Positions 23,068 to 34,035 of a stretch of 64,000 nucleotides of DNA are shown here, one piece after another. The notes under the pieces were generated by a model, which saw only the letters and a list, made by a program, of their open reading frames with translations, searched no databases and had not been told where the DNA came from. The DNA is taken from NCBI GenBank assembly GCA_947652605.1, contig OX393576.1, positions 54,226,966 to 54,290,965 on the forward strand, read 5' to 3'. Numbering within the stretch: position 1 is the first letter of the stretch; each line of letters starts with the position of its first letter. This DNA is from Elmis aenea. Taxonomy: Eukaryota; Arthropoda; Insecta; Coleoptera; Elmidae. The translations under genes were made by a program, and so were the position numbers.

Positions 23068-24241
23068 CAGGGTTGAGCAGATTTAAATCAATTGATTTAA
23101 ATCAAGTGATTTTTAAAAAAAAGTGATTGATTTAAATCAAGTGATTTATCAATTTAAATCACAGATTATATGAGTACAATATAATATTTAAAATAAAACA
23201 AAATTGTATTACTACATATTAGTAATTAAATACACAAAATGGTGAATAAACCATATCAATTTGCTCTTGTAAAGTAATAGGTATTCATTGTGGAAATGCA
23301 ATAATTCAAAAAATAAATGACAGGTTTTTGACTTTAGCGAAGTGAACAGTCACTTTTTTCAATTTCCACTGCACTCTATTGCTTCAATAACGATTTGAAG
23401 AAAAATGTCGAATATCTCGAAAAGTATGAGTTTTGGGTATAGGACATACTTAACAAAATATGAAGCTCTTTTAAAGACGAATTCGATGACATAAAAAATA
23501 CAGGGGTTCGCATTTGAAAAAATCGAGTTAAGAGCTTTTGAAAATCATGGAAGTTGCCACCTATTTATAAACACTCCTGTATGTGTGATTCAAATTTTTT
23601 CATATCGAGCGAACAGAGAAATTTTTTCTGCATGTCCATACCAAATTAAAACTCTGTACTTCAAAATAACTTCAGGAGAGTTTTTTAAATAAAGACTTAA
23701 AACCTTGAATAATTTAGAAAATTATTTTTTTTTTACAACGCCGTATAAAAACCTGTAGTATTTTATATTGATGTAAAGCTAAAATTAAGGCGGAAAAAAT
23801 ATTAAATAAAAAATTGGGTGTTGTATTTGAAATATAAAAGTTGCTATTAGTTCCAGGAAGGTGACTCACCCTGTATATTTGAAAATATTTTTATTGTGTT
23901 GTTTAGAAAAAACTGTATAAAATAGCATTTGATTCAACTTCATATCTCAAGCCGTTTAGCCACAATCGACACCCTGTATATAATTAATTAAACATCACCA
24001 TTTAGCACTGATTTTTTCAAATTTTTTTATCATTTTATTTAATTTTTCATTTTGACAAAAATTAACCACCGAATTAAATCTATTGGTTATTAAATATACA
24101 TATTAGCACAAAACAGAAATAGCATGTGAATATGTCACAAAATTCGATTATAGGGTACATTTGATTTAAATCAAAAAAATCTGATTTAAATAATCGATTT
24201 TTTTGATTTTTTTAAATAAATCATGATTTTTATCCACCCTG
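23068..24241. mobile_element. hAT-type element inserted in the MITE arm
   Basis: Starts CAGGGTTGAGCAGATTTAAA and ends TGATTTTTATCCACCCTG, flanked by CATGGGAG (23060-23067) and CATGGAAG (24242-24249), an 8-bp duplication with one mismatch. Subterminal TGATTTAAATCA-type repeats crowd both ends. No transposase frame. CACCCTG|TA ends at 23867-23875 and 23969-23977 show that TA-type elements have in turn inserted inside it. Confidence 0.85.
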
Positions 24242-24299
24242 CATGGAAGTAACCCGTGTCGATGTGACATTTAAAGAGTTGTCTCTTATTGCTGTAAAC

Positions 24300-25560
24300 T
24301 TTACATCCTAACATGAATGTATTTGGCTATTAAATAATCTATTTTCACCGTATTGCTAAATTAAACTGTTTCACAAAAAAATATTTGGAAACCCTAATTG
24401 GGCGAGTATTTTGCTTATAAAATTTTGGCAAAATTCGTTGTAAAAAAAAATTCGAAGGTTGATAATAGCCGCAATAAAAATAATGATGGAAAATTTTTAC
24501 TTGCCTTTAAATCACACATTATCTGCTTTACTACAGTCACTGTTTGTGGAGAATTAAATTGGTTTTAAAAATTACCAATAAGAGTTAGATTCAAGTTTTA
24601 TAATCCAAAAATAAATCATTGAAAGATATGTACACAAAATTGGTTGCTAAAACTAAACATTTATGTTAGGCCAATGCCCTCAGAGACGGCAAATATTGAA
24701 AACCTGTGCACATAATGCTACTATATCAACTGGGTGCAAAGTAAATCAGTTATTCAACTACAATATAAAAAAGCTCTCGTGAAGGCACCCACGTAGCCAG
24801 TTTTTCATGATATTGTATGTTACATGCGGAAAATGTTTGCCATATAACACATCGAAGATAACCCGTGTCAACAGAAATATAGATAAGTTGATCGTATGTC
24901 GTGGTAGCGTTTTCCTTTTTACTGTTTGCTTTTACTTTTCAAGCATATACTCAACAATATTTAACGAAAAAAACGTAAGTGTTATACAAATATAAAATTT
25001 TTAGAGTTTTTTATTTAAACAGACAGCAAAAGAGGAGAAAAAATCACGTTTAATTATTCAAAAGCCAATATGGCCGTATAACATGTTTCATGGCCAACTT
25101 AAAATACCTAATATTAATAAAATATAATTTTTCTTGATTTTCTAAGTTATGTGCAGTTATAGATATGACATATACCTACTTAATATATCGTTAGAAAGAG
25201 TAAAAAAACACACATCGAACTATTCCAAAGCCAACTCGACGGCCCAAAAGAATAAATGAAGTTAGGGGTAATATCTCCAAAATGAAGAGTGATAAAAAAA
25301 TCTAAGATAATAGTTACATTCAGCATAAAAAAATTTAATCAATTTAATAAATAAGAAAAGTTATGTGAGAAAAATTAAATTCGGTATGTTTATATTTTTT
25401 GCTATAACATCTGAACTACGAGGAATGTTGTACTTTAATTGATTGTGCTCTCATACTAAGGAATAATTCATCTCATTTAAACAAACCTGTATCTCTTATA
25501 ACAAGCGAAATCCTTATGCTGGATATGTAATCTGGGACACCCTGTATAGGATATTTTCCC
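24300..25560. other. Intergenic; a mariner-type end at 25544
   Basis: AT-rich sequence. TGGGACACCCTG|TA at 25535-25546 is a terminus of the common TA-flanked type; its left partner was not found. No coding sequence recognised. Confidence 0.35.
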
Positions 25561-27520
25561 TTCCTTCGTCCCTTACTATTAGATCAACTTTTAGTTATTG
25601 CTACCGCACACTGCTATGAGTTGTTTGTTTATATCATTTGTTTATACGTTAAACGTTCGTTGAACAGTTCGGTTGTGATTATTTGGGTTGGAGTGCATCA
25701 TAATTTGTATAGGTGGTAATGTAGTGTTTTTAATAATGACTTTTATATCTACCCAATCGGAAAATCTCCGCGATCACTATTTTGTTAAAACAATTAGCAT
25801 TGCTTTACTTTATCCAATAATTAATAAACAATTAATAAATCTTAAATATAAACGGTAAAATGTCTGGGGTATGCTCCACGTATACGCAGGCGCTGAACAA
25901 AAATCGCCTGGTCTTGCCTGCTATAAGTGTAAAGTGTAATCTGTTCTTTCACAAAAATGTGCTGGCCTAACTACCTTTGCATTACCTGTTATCGATAGTA
26001 AAGAAGTTTTATGGTGAAATACACAGTGCAATTCTAATCGCAATTATTTTACTCCATTAATTATTGATCACAATGAAGATAATCAAAACCATAACACTCA
26101 ATCTATGCTGCGAGCCATTAAACAAGGATAAGCAGCCCTTAACACCTAATTTAATGATTTATTGACTCCCAATGACTTCATCTTCAATCAAGACAAAGAT
26201 TTTGAAGGTCAGTTAAAGAAAATTAATTAATGCAAGTTAATGGATAAATGGAGAATGTAGTGTTAAAGAAATAATCCAACGATCTATCGAATAGACTAGA
26301 CGCATTTGAACAAAGGAGTCGCCTAAATAAATTCAAGGACTTCCCCAAAAAAAAAATGTATATACATATACACATCTGTATTTGAAATTTGAAAAGCGAT
26401 TAATTTTGTAATTAACGAAAACGATACGGAAATAGTACATAAAGTCGCTCCCTGAGTGCGTATTCCTGGTAAACCAGATAGCATTGTTGTCTGATTTGGA
26501 TCTAGGCGTTTTCGTGAAAATGTTTTGGCTGCAGTCAGCGAATATAAAAAAACACATAAACATATCAATGGAAAACTCACCACACATAATCTATACAAAT
26601 GAACGCCTATCTTTCAAAAACAAGTTGCTGTTTAAAAACGCAAGAGAAGCTTGTCAAAATAAAAACTAAAAGTTTTCAAAGGCTAAAAGTTTCGCTATTT
26701 ATCTTCGCAAAAATGAAACTAGCAGAGTTCCAACAATTCGTGACAGTAATGGGTAGTTCACACAGTGACATTTGATGTCGCGACATCAAAAGTACCCAAG
26801 CGTACTTCAAATGTCGAATTGTCAATATCGATGTCGCGACTATGTTCTGTGGTCGCGACATCGCGGCACTAGCGTTGTGACATCGCGACATCAGGCTGTT
26901 CACACGGTGACATTTGATGTCACCGCGTGTGAACTACCCTTAAGGATATCATTAAACTAATTGGCTAACCTTTAAATCACAGAAACAAATTTTAATTCAT
27001 CGTTTCACGGCTCCGAATATTTTCCATACTATTGCAACGTTTATAGAAGATATGGCAACCACGGCAGCACAAAAATACATCGACGATGGAGTATTAATTA
27101 CTGTCAACAACAACTGCATTACTCTGCCAAGACCTGGTGCTGAAGACATGTGGATAAGTGTAAACAGTGCAAGTAATAATAATTTAAAAAAATTTAACTC
27201 AGTTGTTTGTATTTATCTCCTGGAGATGTTGCTTCTCTCCTGAAATTTTTAGATAATCTTAAGATGATTATAAATAATCATCAAACGGAGAAGTTTATAA
27301 TTGTTGGAGATTTTAATTTATCAAATAGTGACTGATCAGATGCTGCTGAAGGTGACTTAAAACCCACATTGTTAACAAGGATAATATTTAAAGACCGTGC
27401 GGCTTTTCATCTATCACTTTATTCATTTAAACAATATTGTTAACCAATCTATAAACATAACTCACTCATTTAGCTAACCATCCTCTTTAATTGAATTATA
27501 TTTGTTTTGGGTAATTATCT
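25561..27520 (+). pseudogene. LINE 5' half: ORF1 and start of ORF2 endonuclease, decayed
   Basis: Frames beginning near ATG 25861 give a broken zinc-finger segment (GLACYKCKV, KCAGLTTFALPVI). After about 26490 comes RFRENVLAAVSEYKKTHKHI, then LYTNERLSFKNKLLFKNARE and LRKNETSRVPTI, the C-terminal ORF1p segment of CR1/R4-style LINEs (YINE.LT..N..LF..AR). From about 27145 it reads EDMWISVNSA and, after a shift, GDVASLLKFLDNLKMIINNH and KFIIVGDFNLSNSD, the GDFN block of the APE-type endonuclease. Stops and shifts throughout; RT not present. A palindromic MITE at 26750-26940 interrupts ORF1. Confidence 0.75.
26750..26940. mobile_element. Palindromic MITE, TIR GGGTAGTTCACACRGTGACA
   Basis: The left end GGGTAGTTCACACAGTGACA and right end TGTCACCGCGTGTGAACTACCC-type sequence form the terminal repeats. 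ATGTCGCGACATC-type palindromes fill the interior, and TAA flanks both ends (26747-26749, 26941-26943). A 3-bp TWA duplication with GGG..CCC ends suggests PIF/Harbinger relatives. Inserted in LINE ORF1. The same TIR makes the 60-bp palindrome at 43916-43975. Confidence 0.75.
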
Positions 27521-28901
27521 TAAGTATTTAAAAACAAGAGCATTGTTTGAGTTCATCCTGTTTTGTTCTGTATTTGTTAATAAATAAATAAATTAGAGAA
27601 GGTCAGGTTACAGATTAGTTAAAGTTTGTTTTTTAAATGCTGACTTACATTCAGTGGCAAGTGGTTACAATATGTTTGTGTGTGGTGGCAGCAACTAAAA
27701 CTTTGTTTAATAATAGGGAATGGCAGAACTATAAAGATTACCTACAACATTTTATATTTCTCCATGTAATGTTTATTATTATCTTATATTACGTTTTATA
27801 TAACAAGCACAATTCATACAAAATTTAATTTCTTTATATGGTATTTTGGTATGTTTTAAGGGCCGTTTGGATTATTTTCATTGGGCATTTAAACCGTATC
27901 TATTTGTATCTTCAGAAATACAAAAATTTCTTATCATTAAAATTTTTGTCAATTATTCAATCTTTTTTTAACAAACGAACATTCGCAATAACGCTTTGCA
28001 AATGGTCGGATTGACACATCAAATTAAGCAAAATTTTACACACGTTGCAGGGTAGAATAAGTGTTGCAAATTCGGTAGCATCAGGAAGTTTAAATAATTA
28101 TATGAGCAAATCGTTCTTAATTAACTGAATTTTGTTTAGCAAAACTTTATATTTTTATCATTTTCCAAGAAAAATCAGCACGCCAGTACTTAATTTTCAT
28201 TGTTTGTCTGCTTTATTGGCTACTCTTAAATAATGGGACGTTACCCCAAAAACCAACGATAAATTTCCAAGGCCCTCCATTTTATGCAATTTTATCACGT
28301 CCTTAAAAGGCAATAAATCCTTTTAAAGCAGATAAAAATCCACTATTACCATTACTATCAAGTAGGCATTTATTTGCGGATTACCAAGAAAATGCCATGC
28401 TTTTTAACCCATAAAATTATCACAATATCAATCTTTTTATTTCGATAGTCATCGTTTACAAAGAAACTCTTAACATAAACGTGTTTACAAAATTTTAAGA
28501 GTAGAAGAATATCTGCAACTTTTTCTTTAGCTTTATGTGTCTAAGAACTTTACTCATATACGCTTATTTCAATTTTTTGTCAACAGTTTAAAGTATCAGG
28601 AAGTATTTAAAAATTAAACATAGTAACTCTTAAATCTGTAGTCCATATTTTATTTTCTTTGCTCGTTACCATTATAGGATGAAAGAAAACTAAAAATATT
28701 TAGCAACATCCTTATATATTTATTTAAATAATTAAGAATTACCTTACTGTGACAATAGCAAAATATTTACAAGACTACAAGTATCACTTACAAAGTAAGA
28801 CAAGTCCATTAGTTTTATAAATACTGATGCATTGAGAAAAGTACGATCACCGGGGCGGTTATAATTTACAACTAACTTAAAAATATATACAGGTTTAAAG
28901 G
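27521..28901. other. Intergenic / 3' flank of spaetzle-like gene
   Basis: At 27600-27632 GGTCAGGTTACAGATTAG / TTAAAGTTT repeats, with changes, the inner hairpin arm of the element at 4409-4703, so that family has a second relic here. On the minus strand AATAAA at 28724-28719, about 180 bases after the spaetzle-like stop, is a candidate polyadenylation signal. No other gene seen. Confidence 0.4.
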
Positions 28902-29121
28902 TTATCTTCGTTTTATTGGTGTTGTGGATCTTCCAAAATTCGATAAATAGTTCAAATCCCTCTTATACGAACAGCAGCAAGCTGATGGCATGAGGAACGT
29001 GTCAGGAATTGGTTGTCCAACATCAGTTAGAGACAAAAGACGACGGTAGACGTACTTTTGTTTACATGTCGTTACGTAGCCATTAGGGGCGTCCCCTAAG
29101 AGATCGCAAGGTCCATTTAAC
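28902..29121 (-). CDS. spz: Spaetzle-like Toll ligand, last coding exon
   Basis: After acceptor TTTAATCTTCCAG the exon completes an Arg codon and reads LNGPCDLLGDAPNGYVTTCK, QKYVYRRLLSL, PIPDTFLMPSACCCSYKRDL, ending STTPIKRR and TAA (28904-28902). This is the C-terminal half of the Spaetzle cystine-knot: cysteines GPC, TTC and CCC match the known pattern (QPC, PIC, SCCKC in the Drosophila protein). Entry phase 2 fits exon 30583-30193, which ends in AG of the same codon. Spaetzle is the secreted, protease-activated ligand of Toll receptors in insect immunity and dorsoventral patterning. Which insect paralogue this is cannot be settled here. Confidence 0.85.
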
Positions 29122-29509
29122 CTGGAAGATTAAAAGTTCATTACACCTTGGTTTAAATCATTTCAATGATATTATAAGAGACATTTTATTGGAACTTTTA
29201 AACCTTTGTATATATTTTTGAGCCTCCCTGCCACAGTTATTCAGAAGACTTTTAATAACTATCAAAAGTTGTTTTAATAAAATGGGTTTTAAAGCAAAAA
29301 ATAAAAGAAAGACTTGCAGAAGCCGTTTAAGAGGCGAATTTTTAGATTATGTGCATAATTCATCAAAACAAGATATCCTTCATTAGCTCGACAAGTTTTT
29401 GGAATGTATCACTTAAAATGCTGTTGTTAGTTGATAGGTCAACAATTTAACAAATTGAGTCAAATGTAGGCGGATATATATGTCTAAAGACTTTATCGAA
29501 AATTTCTTC

Positions 29510-29788
29510 TTGTGCGATCGTACTAGAAACAGCTGTTTGACGGACGCGTTAGCAACCATAAAGTACTGCATTACCGGCCCTATCCTTAGCAACGTCCGTA
29601 AAAGTTACTTTTCAGGCCGTTACCCTTAGCAACGGCCGAAAAAGTAACTTTTACGGCCGTTGCTAAGGAGAGGGCCGGTAATGCAGTACATACGCCGTCA
29701 TCTGTCAGTGACAGTATGTCACGTAGTTTCTAACCTATAATCTTGAAAATTACTAAAAATTTAAATTGTTTTTAATTCGATCGCACAA
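29510..29788. repeat. Outer inverted repeat around a GC-rich palindrome, in the spaetzle-like intron
   Basis: TTGTGCGATCG (29510-29520) and CGATCGCACAA (29778-29788) are complementary and enclose the palindromic element at 29566-29686. This may be a larger element with the palindrome nested in it, or coincidence of a short motif. It lies in the intron between the last two coding exons. Confidence 0.4.
29566..29686. mobile_element. Small palindromic MITE, TIR CTGCATTACCGGCCC, TA flanks
   Basis: CTGCATTACCGGCCC at the left pairs with GGGCCGGTAATGCAG at the right, each next to TA. The arms continue with CCTTAGCAACG / CGTTGCTAAGG and GTAAAAGTTACTTTT / AAAAGTAACTTTTAC, giving a near-complete hairpin of about 120 bp with two GGCC-bounded hairpins inside. 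It is strikingly GC-rich against the surrounding DNA. Confidence 0.75.
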
Positions 29789-29797
29789 AAAATGTAA

Positions 29798-29905
29798 TAT
29801 GCACCTCGGCCAAAACGTACTTTTTCGGCCTTGCCTGTTTGGTGGCCTCGACTACGTCTCGGCCGGCAAACCAGACGCGGCCGAAAAAGTTACACTTTTT
29901 GGCCT
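29798..29905. repeat. GC-rich inverted repeat related to the neighbouring palindrome
   Basis: GGCCAAAACGTACTTTTTCG / GGCC (from about 29806) pairs imperfectly with GGCCGAAAAAGTTACACTTT / TTGGCC (to about 29904) around a loop containing CGTCTCGGCCGGCAAACC. It shares the GGCCGAAAAAGT core with the element at 29566-29686, so both may come from one family. Confidence 0.6.
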
Positions 29906-30192
29906 TGATACATAAATAATAATTGTACTTCAAGCAGATTTGAATTATTGAACTGTATAGCAAACAAAACATCTTAGCCATTTTTACGAAATTGATGTAA
30001 TAAAATTTATTAGCATTGCTTAGGACCATCGTTTGTAGTTTCGCTGAATATTTTAATTTGAAAGTTTTTTCTAAATTATATATTATAAGTGGGCTTAAAC
30101 TTCGTTTCCAAAAAAACTATTCTTTTTTTACCATTTATTTATCTCCTACTATTTACGAGATCCCGCCCTGTGTTATGGATCCCATGTCTTAC

Positions 30193-30583
30193 CTTTTACA
30201 GGTTTCTATTCTAACACCTTGCACATATCCTTCTTGGGCACCTTGATTAATAATATACTTCCATTTATTATTTTTATTTTTGCCTACTTTCGGAAAAATC
30301 GTCCTATCAACTGAAGCACAAATAAACGTATCTTCAACTTCTCCTATTCTGTTGGCAATTTCTGGGGGTGCTTCATCGGTACCAAACAGATCATTGTGAG
30401 CACGCGTTTTTTGCAGAACGTCGCGCAAATGCTGATGTGGATAGTTTTCAAAGTTTTCGCAAAATGTCGCGTCTCCCGCACATTTTGGGGTGTGATCTAT
30501 CCTGGCGATCGGTTCGAACACAACTTCATAGGAATCGGGGAATACAATGTCTTGATCGCCAAACATGTCCTCCTCTGATAAAT
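30193..30583 (-). CDS. spz: Spaetzle-like Toll ligand, exon with processing site and knot N-half
   Basis: Acceptor TTTTTTCCCAG (TAG 12 bases upstream is an alternative), donor GTAAGA. Reads LSEEDMFGDQDIVFPDSYEV, HTPKCAGDATFCENFENYP, EIANRIGEVEDTFICASVDR, TIFPKVGKNKNNKWKYIINQ and YVQGVRIETCK. The last part is the start of the Spaetzle cystine-knot (compare the family's C-x-S..-V-P-K......W..I-V-N.....Q-I-E-C). NR|IGEVEDTFIC fits the position of the activating clip-protease cleavage. With the next exon the domain has seven cysteines, as in Spaetzle. The exon is 391 bp, entered with one carried base and left with two, consistent with both neighbours. Confidence 0.88.
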
Positions 30584-31831
30584 CTGGGAAAAAACCTAAA
30601 ATAAATATAAACACTTGTAGGGGTTAACGATTCACAAGAAGTATTTTTATTATTCCAACGAAAAATAATTATGTACCTAACCTAAAAAAAGTCAGTCTCA
30701 GACATTCAGTTATCTTTTTAGAAAATTTGCATATTTTTAGCAAAAAGGAAAAGTGTATCTAATATTGCACCCTATTTTCAAGTATCTATTTAAGGAACTA
30801 TTTTTTAACGTAAATTATAAAGCCTTTCATATGTTTTCTTGATAACTAAACGCTAATAAATTGGTAACTAAAGTTTACCTATATATAAAAATTATCCCAA
30901 ACAAATTCGGCAATGTATTGTTAAATAGAACTTCAATTCTTCCCAAATCTGTGATAGTAAACTATTTAATGAAACAAAAAAAAAAGTCTTTTTTGTATGA
31001 TATCCTGTTTACATTGGTGTTAATAAAATGCTGGAAACTGAATTTATAATATTTCCTTTCATTTACCATGCAATTTCTACAATAACAGCGGGTTATGAGA
31101 GGAAAACTGATGAAGCCTTACAATAAAAAAAAAAGGACAGAGAGTTAAAAATCTTTAGCAAGGCTGTATGCCCGAAAGTCAATGAGATGGACATCTGCTG
31201 TTCAACACGTTCAACACCTCCTGCACCTTTGCTTGCCCCAGCAGAACTAACAAAAAAAACAAACTTTTTAGCTATACAATGAACATTGAGCCCAGAAAAA
31301 ATCTCTTTCATGTAAGAAAACTTGGGAGTTTGTTTAAATTATCCTACTATCATCATTAGATTGGCTTAATTTTATGTCCTATTCATGTACTACACATAAA
31401 TATCTTTTCTAATACCGTTTTACAACCCAAATTTGTTTATCTCTTCTATGATGCATTAATAATTAATACGGGCAAAATTTTTTAAGACTAATTACATAAC
31501 AAAAGCAAAGCGGTTACATATTTTATAAATTACCTTAAGTAAAACGCCTTAAGTTGTTAATATTAAGGTCGGTACACAGGGAGCTTGCTCAGTTGATTAT
31601 ACAATAATCTTTGTTTATTAAAATAAGACTTTCACATGCTATTAATCTTTTCATAGGCAAGTTAAACCTACTTAATATTTATGATATCATAAAACAAAAT
31701 AACTCCCTCACTTGCAGATACAAGTTGCGCTATCAACAAATATCTAGTGTTAGAATAGTGAGCGATTTAGAAATACACGCCTCCCCCAAATATTTTTCTG
31801 TGAACCTCCGAAAATAAATGATAAAACTCAC
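30584..31831. other. Intron of the spaetzle-like gene
   Basis: Lies between the exon acceptor at 30584 and the donor at 31831 on the minus strand. AT-rich. A 72-codon reverse-strand frame at 31093-31311 has no recognisable domain. No element with defined ends was seen. Confidence 0.55.
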
Positions 31832-31988
31832 CACCTCTTGAACGATTTCTGGGATAATGCAGTATCCTAAGCGATTCTGAAGTGGCAATTTTATTGTTCT
31901 TCTCCGTTTTTGTATTATTTGTGGCGTTGAAAAAGTGTTGTTCAGCATGTACGGGCGGAAATTGTGGTCGAGCTTTAACCTCAAATAC
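31832..31988 (-). CDS. spz: Probable spaetzle-like prodomain exon
   Basis: Bounded by acceptor ATTATCTTTCAG and donor GTGAGT. In the frame that leaves one carried base (needed by the next exon) it is fully open for 52 codons: FEVKARPQFPPVHAEQHFF, then NATNNTKTEKNNKIATSES and LRILHYPRNRSRG. It is hydrophilic with two N-glycosylation sequons, as expected of a Spaetzle prodomain, which is poorly conserved. The match is by splice signals and phase rather than by family similarity. A second frame is also open, so the reading is probable, not certain. Confidence 0.6.
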
Positions 31989-32485
31989 CTGAAAGATAAT
32001 TTATTAAGTTTTTAAAAGGTAAAAACGTCTGCGAATTTCTGTTAGACAATATTTTATGTAACTCGAAAAAGCAGACCATTGAGTGCGATGACATGAAAAT
32101 GTAAGTTGAGCGTAAAATGGGTTCTTCGACCGTAATATGGGAAATACCAACAAGTATAAATTATGCTGTTTATTAACATCTCCGTTAATTTGAAGATGTT
32201 TGGAATTTGCAATATAAAATATTGTATTACTCATTAAAATTCAAACATGTCATTTAAATGGGGTTAATATTTTTACCACGATCTTCTAAAATTTTAATTT
32301 AATCTATGTCATTTTAGACATTGACCTAAATTTATTCAAAATATTTATTAACCTAGCTTGTGTCCTTTTTATAATAATAATACTGCTTTGCTCATACTGC
32401 ATTATAATTTTATTTTAAAATGTTTTTATTTTTTAGTACGAATGCTACACCAGCTTTATTAATATTTAAGTAATTTTTGTGTATA
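31989..32485. other. Intron or 5' flank of the spaetzle-like gene, no element seen
   Basis: AT-rich sequence. The upstream exon feeding phase 0 into exon 31988-31832 was not found here. Confidence 0.35.
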
Positions 32486-34035
32486 CAAGGTGCCCATTTT
32501 CCTAACCTGTTGTATATGTAACTCTGTTATAATTGGAGATACAGAAACGTTTAAATTAGCAAATTTGTGCAGAATTTAAAGGGAAATCTGATGCCATTTT
32601 CAAATTTGACCTACGTCATCAACTTTTTGAAATATTTTGAAAACACTGAAAAAGGTCGATTTTTTCAAACTTGTATAATTCCGTAACCAAATAAGTTAGA
32701 ACAAAAATAAAAATTGGCTTTATTAGATATTTTTACGTTGATTTTAAATATGTTAACGAAATTTTCATAGCACTCTCGATTTCCGAGTTATAGCACAAAC
32801 TTGCATTTTTTTAAATGGAAGTCATAGTTGGCTGTGGTCTTATTAAAAAGGTAATTTTTTTTCTCGTTTCAATGATATAAGGTTTGTTATGCTTTACTCT
32901 TGTAGTTTTTCTTTAAATAAGCAAAAATCATTTTACATGTTCACAGCCTACTAATAGATGGGAGTTATCCCATGTTGATGTTCCTTTTTTTTCAATGTGA
33001 CATTTAAGAGTTGTCTCTTATTGTTAGTGTAGCCAGTTACAAATTTAAAAAAAAAACCTCAGAGTTTGTCAAACATAATTTATTGTTTGTTTTACATATA
33101 AATCTCTCTCTCGTGTTGATCAAAATTTTTAATTGAGTTTATTGTAAATTTCAAAAACAATGTGTTCTAATGAAAAAAAACACATGCTTTTCTATTACTA
33201 TGCTTGTAATAGAAATAGTAGAAATTCAAGTGAAATGTATTTGCAAAGATTTATGGAAAGGAGCCAACCAAGAAAGAAATTATTTTCGTTATTAGAAACC
33301 AATTTAAAAAAATACGGGTATACCAAAAAGCCTGATAATAATTCTTCATAAGAAAAACATTGTTTTTGAAATTCATAATAAACAAAAATGTTGATCAACA
33401 CGAGAGAGAGACATACGTATAACAAACAATAAATTTTGTTTGACAAACTCTGAGGTTTTGTTTTTAAAATTTGCAACTGGCTAATAACTGCTACACTAAC
33501 AATAAGAGACAACTCTTAAATGTCACATTGAAAAAAAAAGAACATCAACACGGGATAACTCCCGTCTATTAGTAGGCTGTGAACATGTAAAATGATTTTT
33601 GCTTATTTAAAGAAAAACTACAAGAGTAAAGCATAACAAACCTTATATCATTGAAACGAGAAAAAAATAACCTTTTTAATAAGACCACAGCCAACTATGA
33701 CTTCCATTTAAAAAATGCAAGTTTGTGCTATAACTCGGAAATCGAGAGTGCTATGAAAATTTCGTTAACATACTTAAAATCTACGTAAAAATATCTATAA
33801 AAGTCAACTTTTATTTTTGTTCTAACTCATATGGTTACGGAATTATTCAAGTTTGAAAAAATCGACCATTTTCAGTTTTTTCAAAATATTTCAAAAAGTT
33901 GATGACGTAGGTCAAATTTGAAAATGGCATCAGATTTCCCTTAAAATTCTGCACAAATTTGCTAATTTAAACGTTTCTGTATCTCCAATATTAACAGAGT
34001 TACCCATACAACAGGTTAGGAAAATGGGCACCCTG
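32486..34035. mobile_element. 1.55-kb foldback mariner derivative with an ORF in the loop
   Basis: TA|CAAGGTGCCCATTTTCCTAA at the left and TTAGGAAAATGGGCACCCTG|TA at the right. The arms, each about 640 bp (32486-33125 and 33391-34035), pair through GACCTACGTCATCAACTTTT, CATAGCACTCTCGATTTCC, TAAGAGTTGTCTCTTATTG and AATCTCTCTCTCGTGTTGAT. The unpaired centre of about 265 bp carries the 63-codon frame at 33160-33351. Elements of this family recur at 22592 as a single arm. It lies within the territory of the spaetzle-like gene if the exon at 47 kb belongs to it. Confidence 0.9.
33160..33351 (+). CDS. 63-aa helix-turn-helix (DUF4817-like) protein in the foldback loop
   Basis: Reads MLFYYYACNRNSRNSSEMYL, QRFMERSQPRKKLF and SLLETNLKKYGYTKKPDNN before TAA. 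The pattern (Y..C.RNSR.....Y..RF..R..P....F..L...L...G) matches the N-terminal DNA-binding domain (DUF4817-type HTH) of insect mariner-like transposases. Nothing of the catalytic domain follows. It occupies almost exactly the single-stranded loop of the element. It may be a leftover of the parent transposase gene or, less likely, a retained DNA-binding peptide that could bind the termini. Confidence 0.7.
   Translation: MCSNEKKHMLFYYYACNRNSRNSSEMYLQRFMERSQPRKKLFSLLETNLKKYGYTKKPDNNSS

Noticed and set aside
26323..26598. Reverse-strand frames of 84-91 aa
   Set aside because: Antisense to LINE ORF1 sequence on the plus strand.
33198..33512. 104-aa reverse-strand frame with hydrophobic segments
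   Set aside because: It is the shadow of the HTH frame and of the adjoining arm of the 32486-34035 element.
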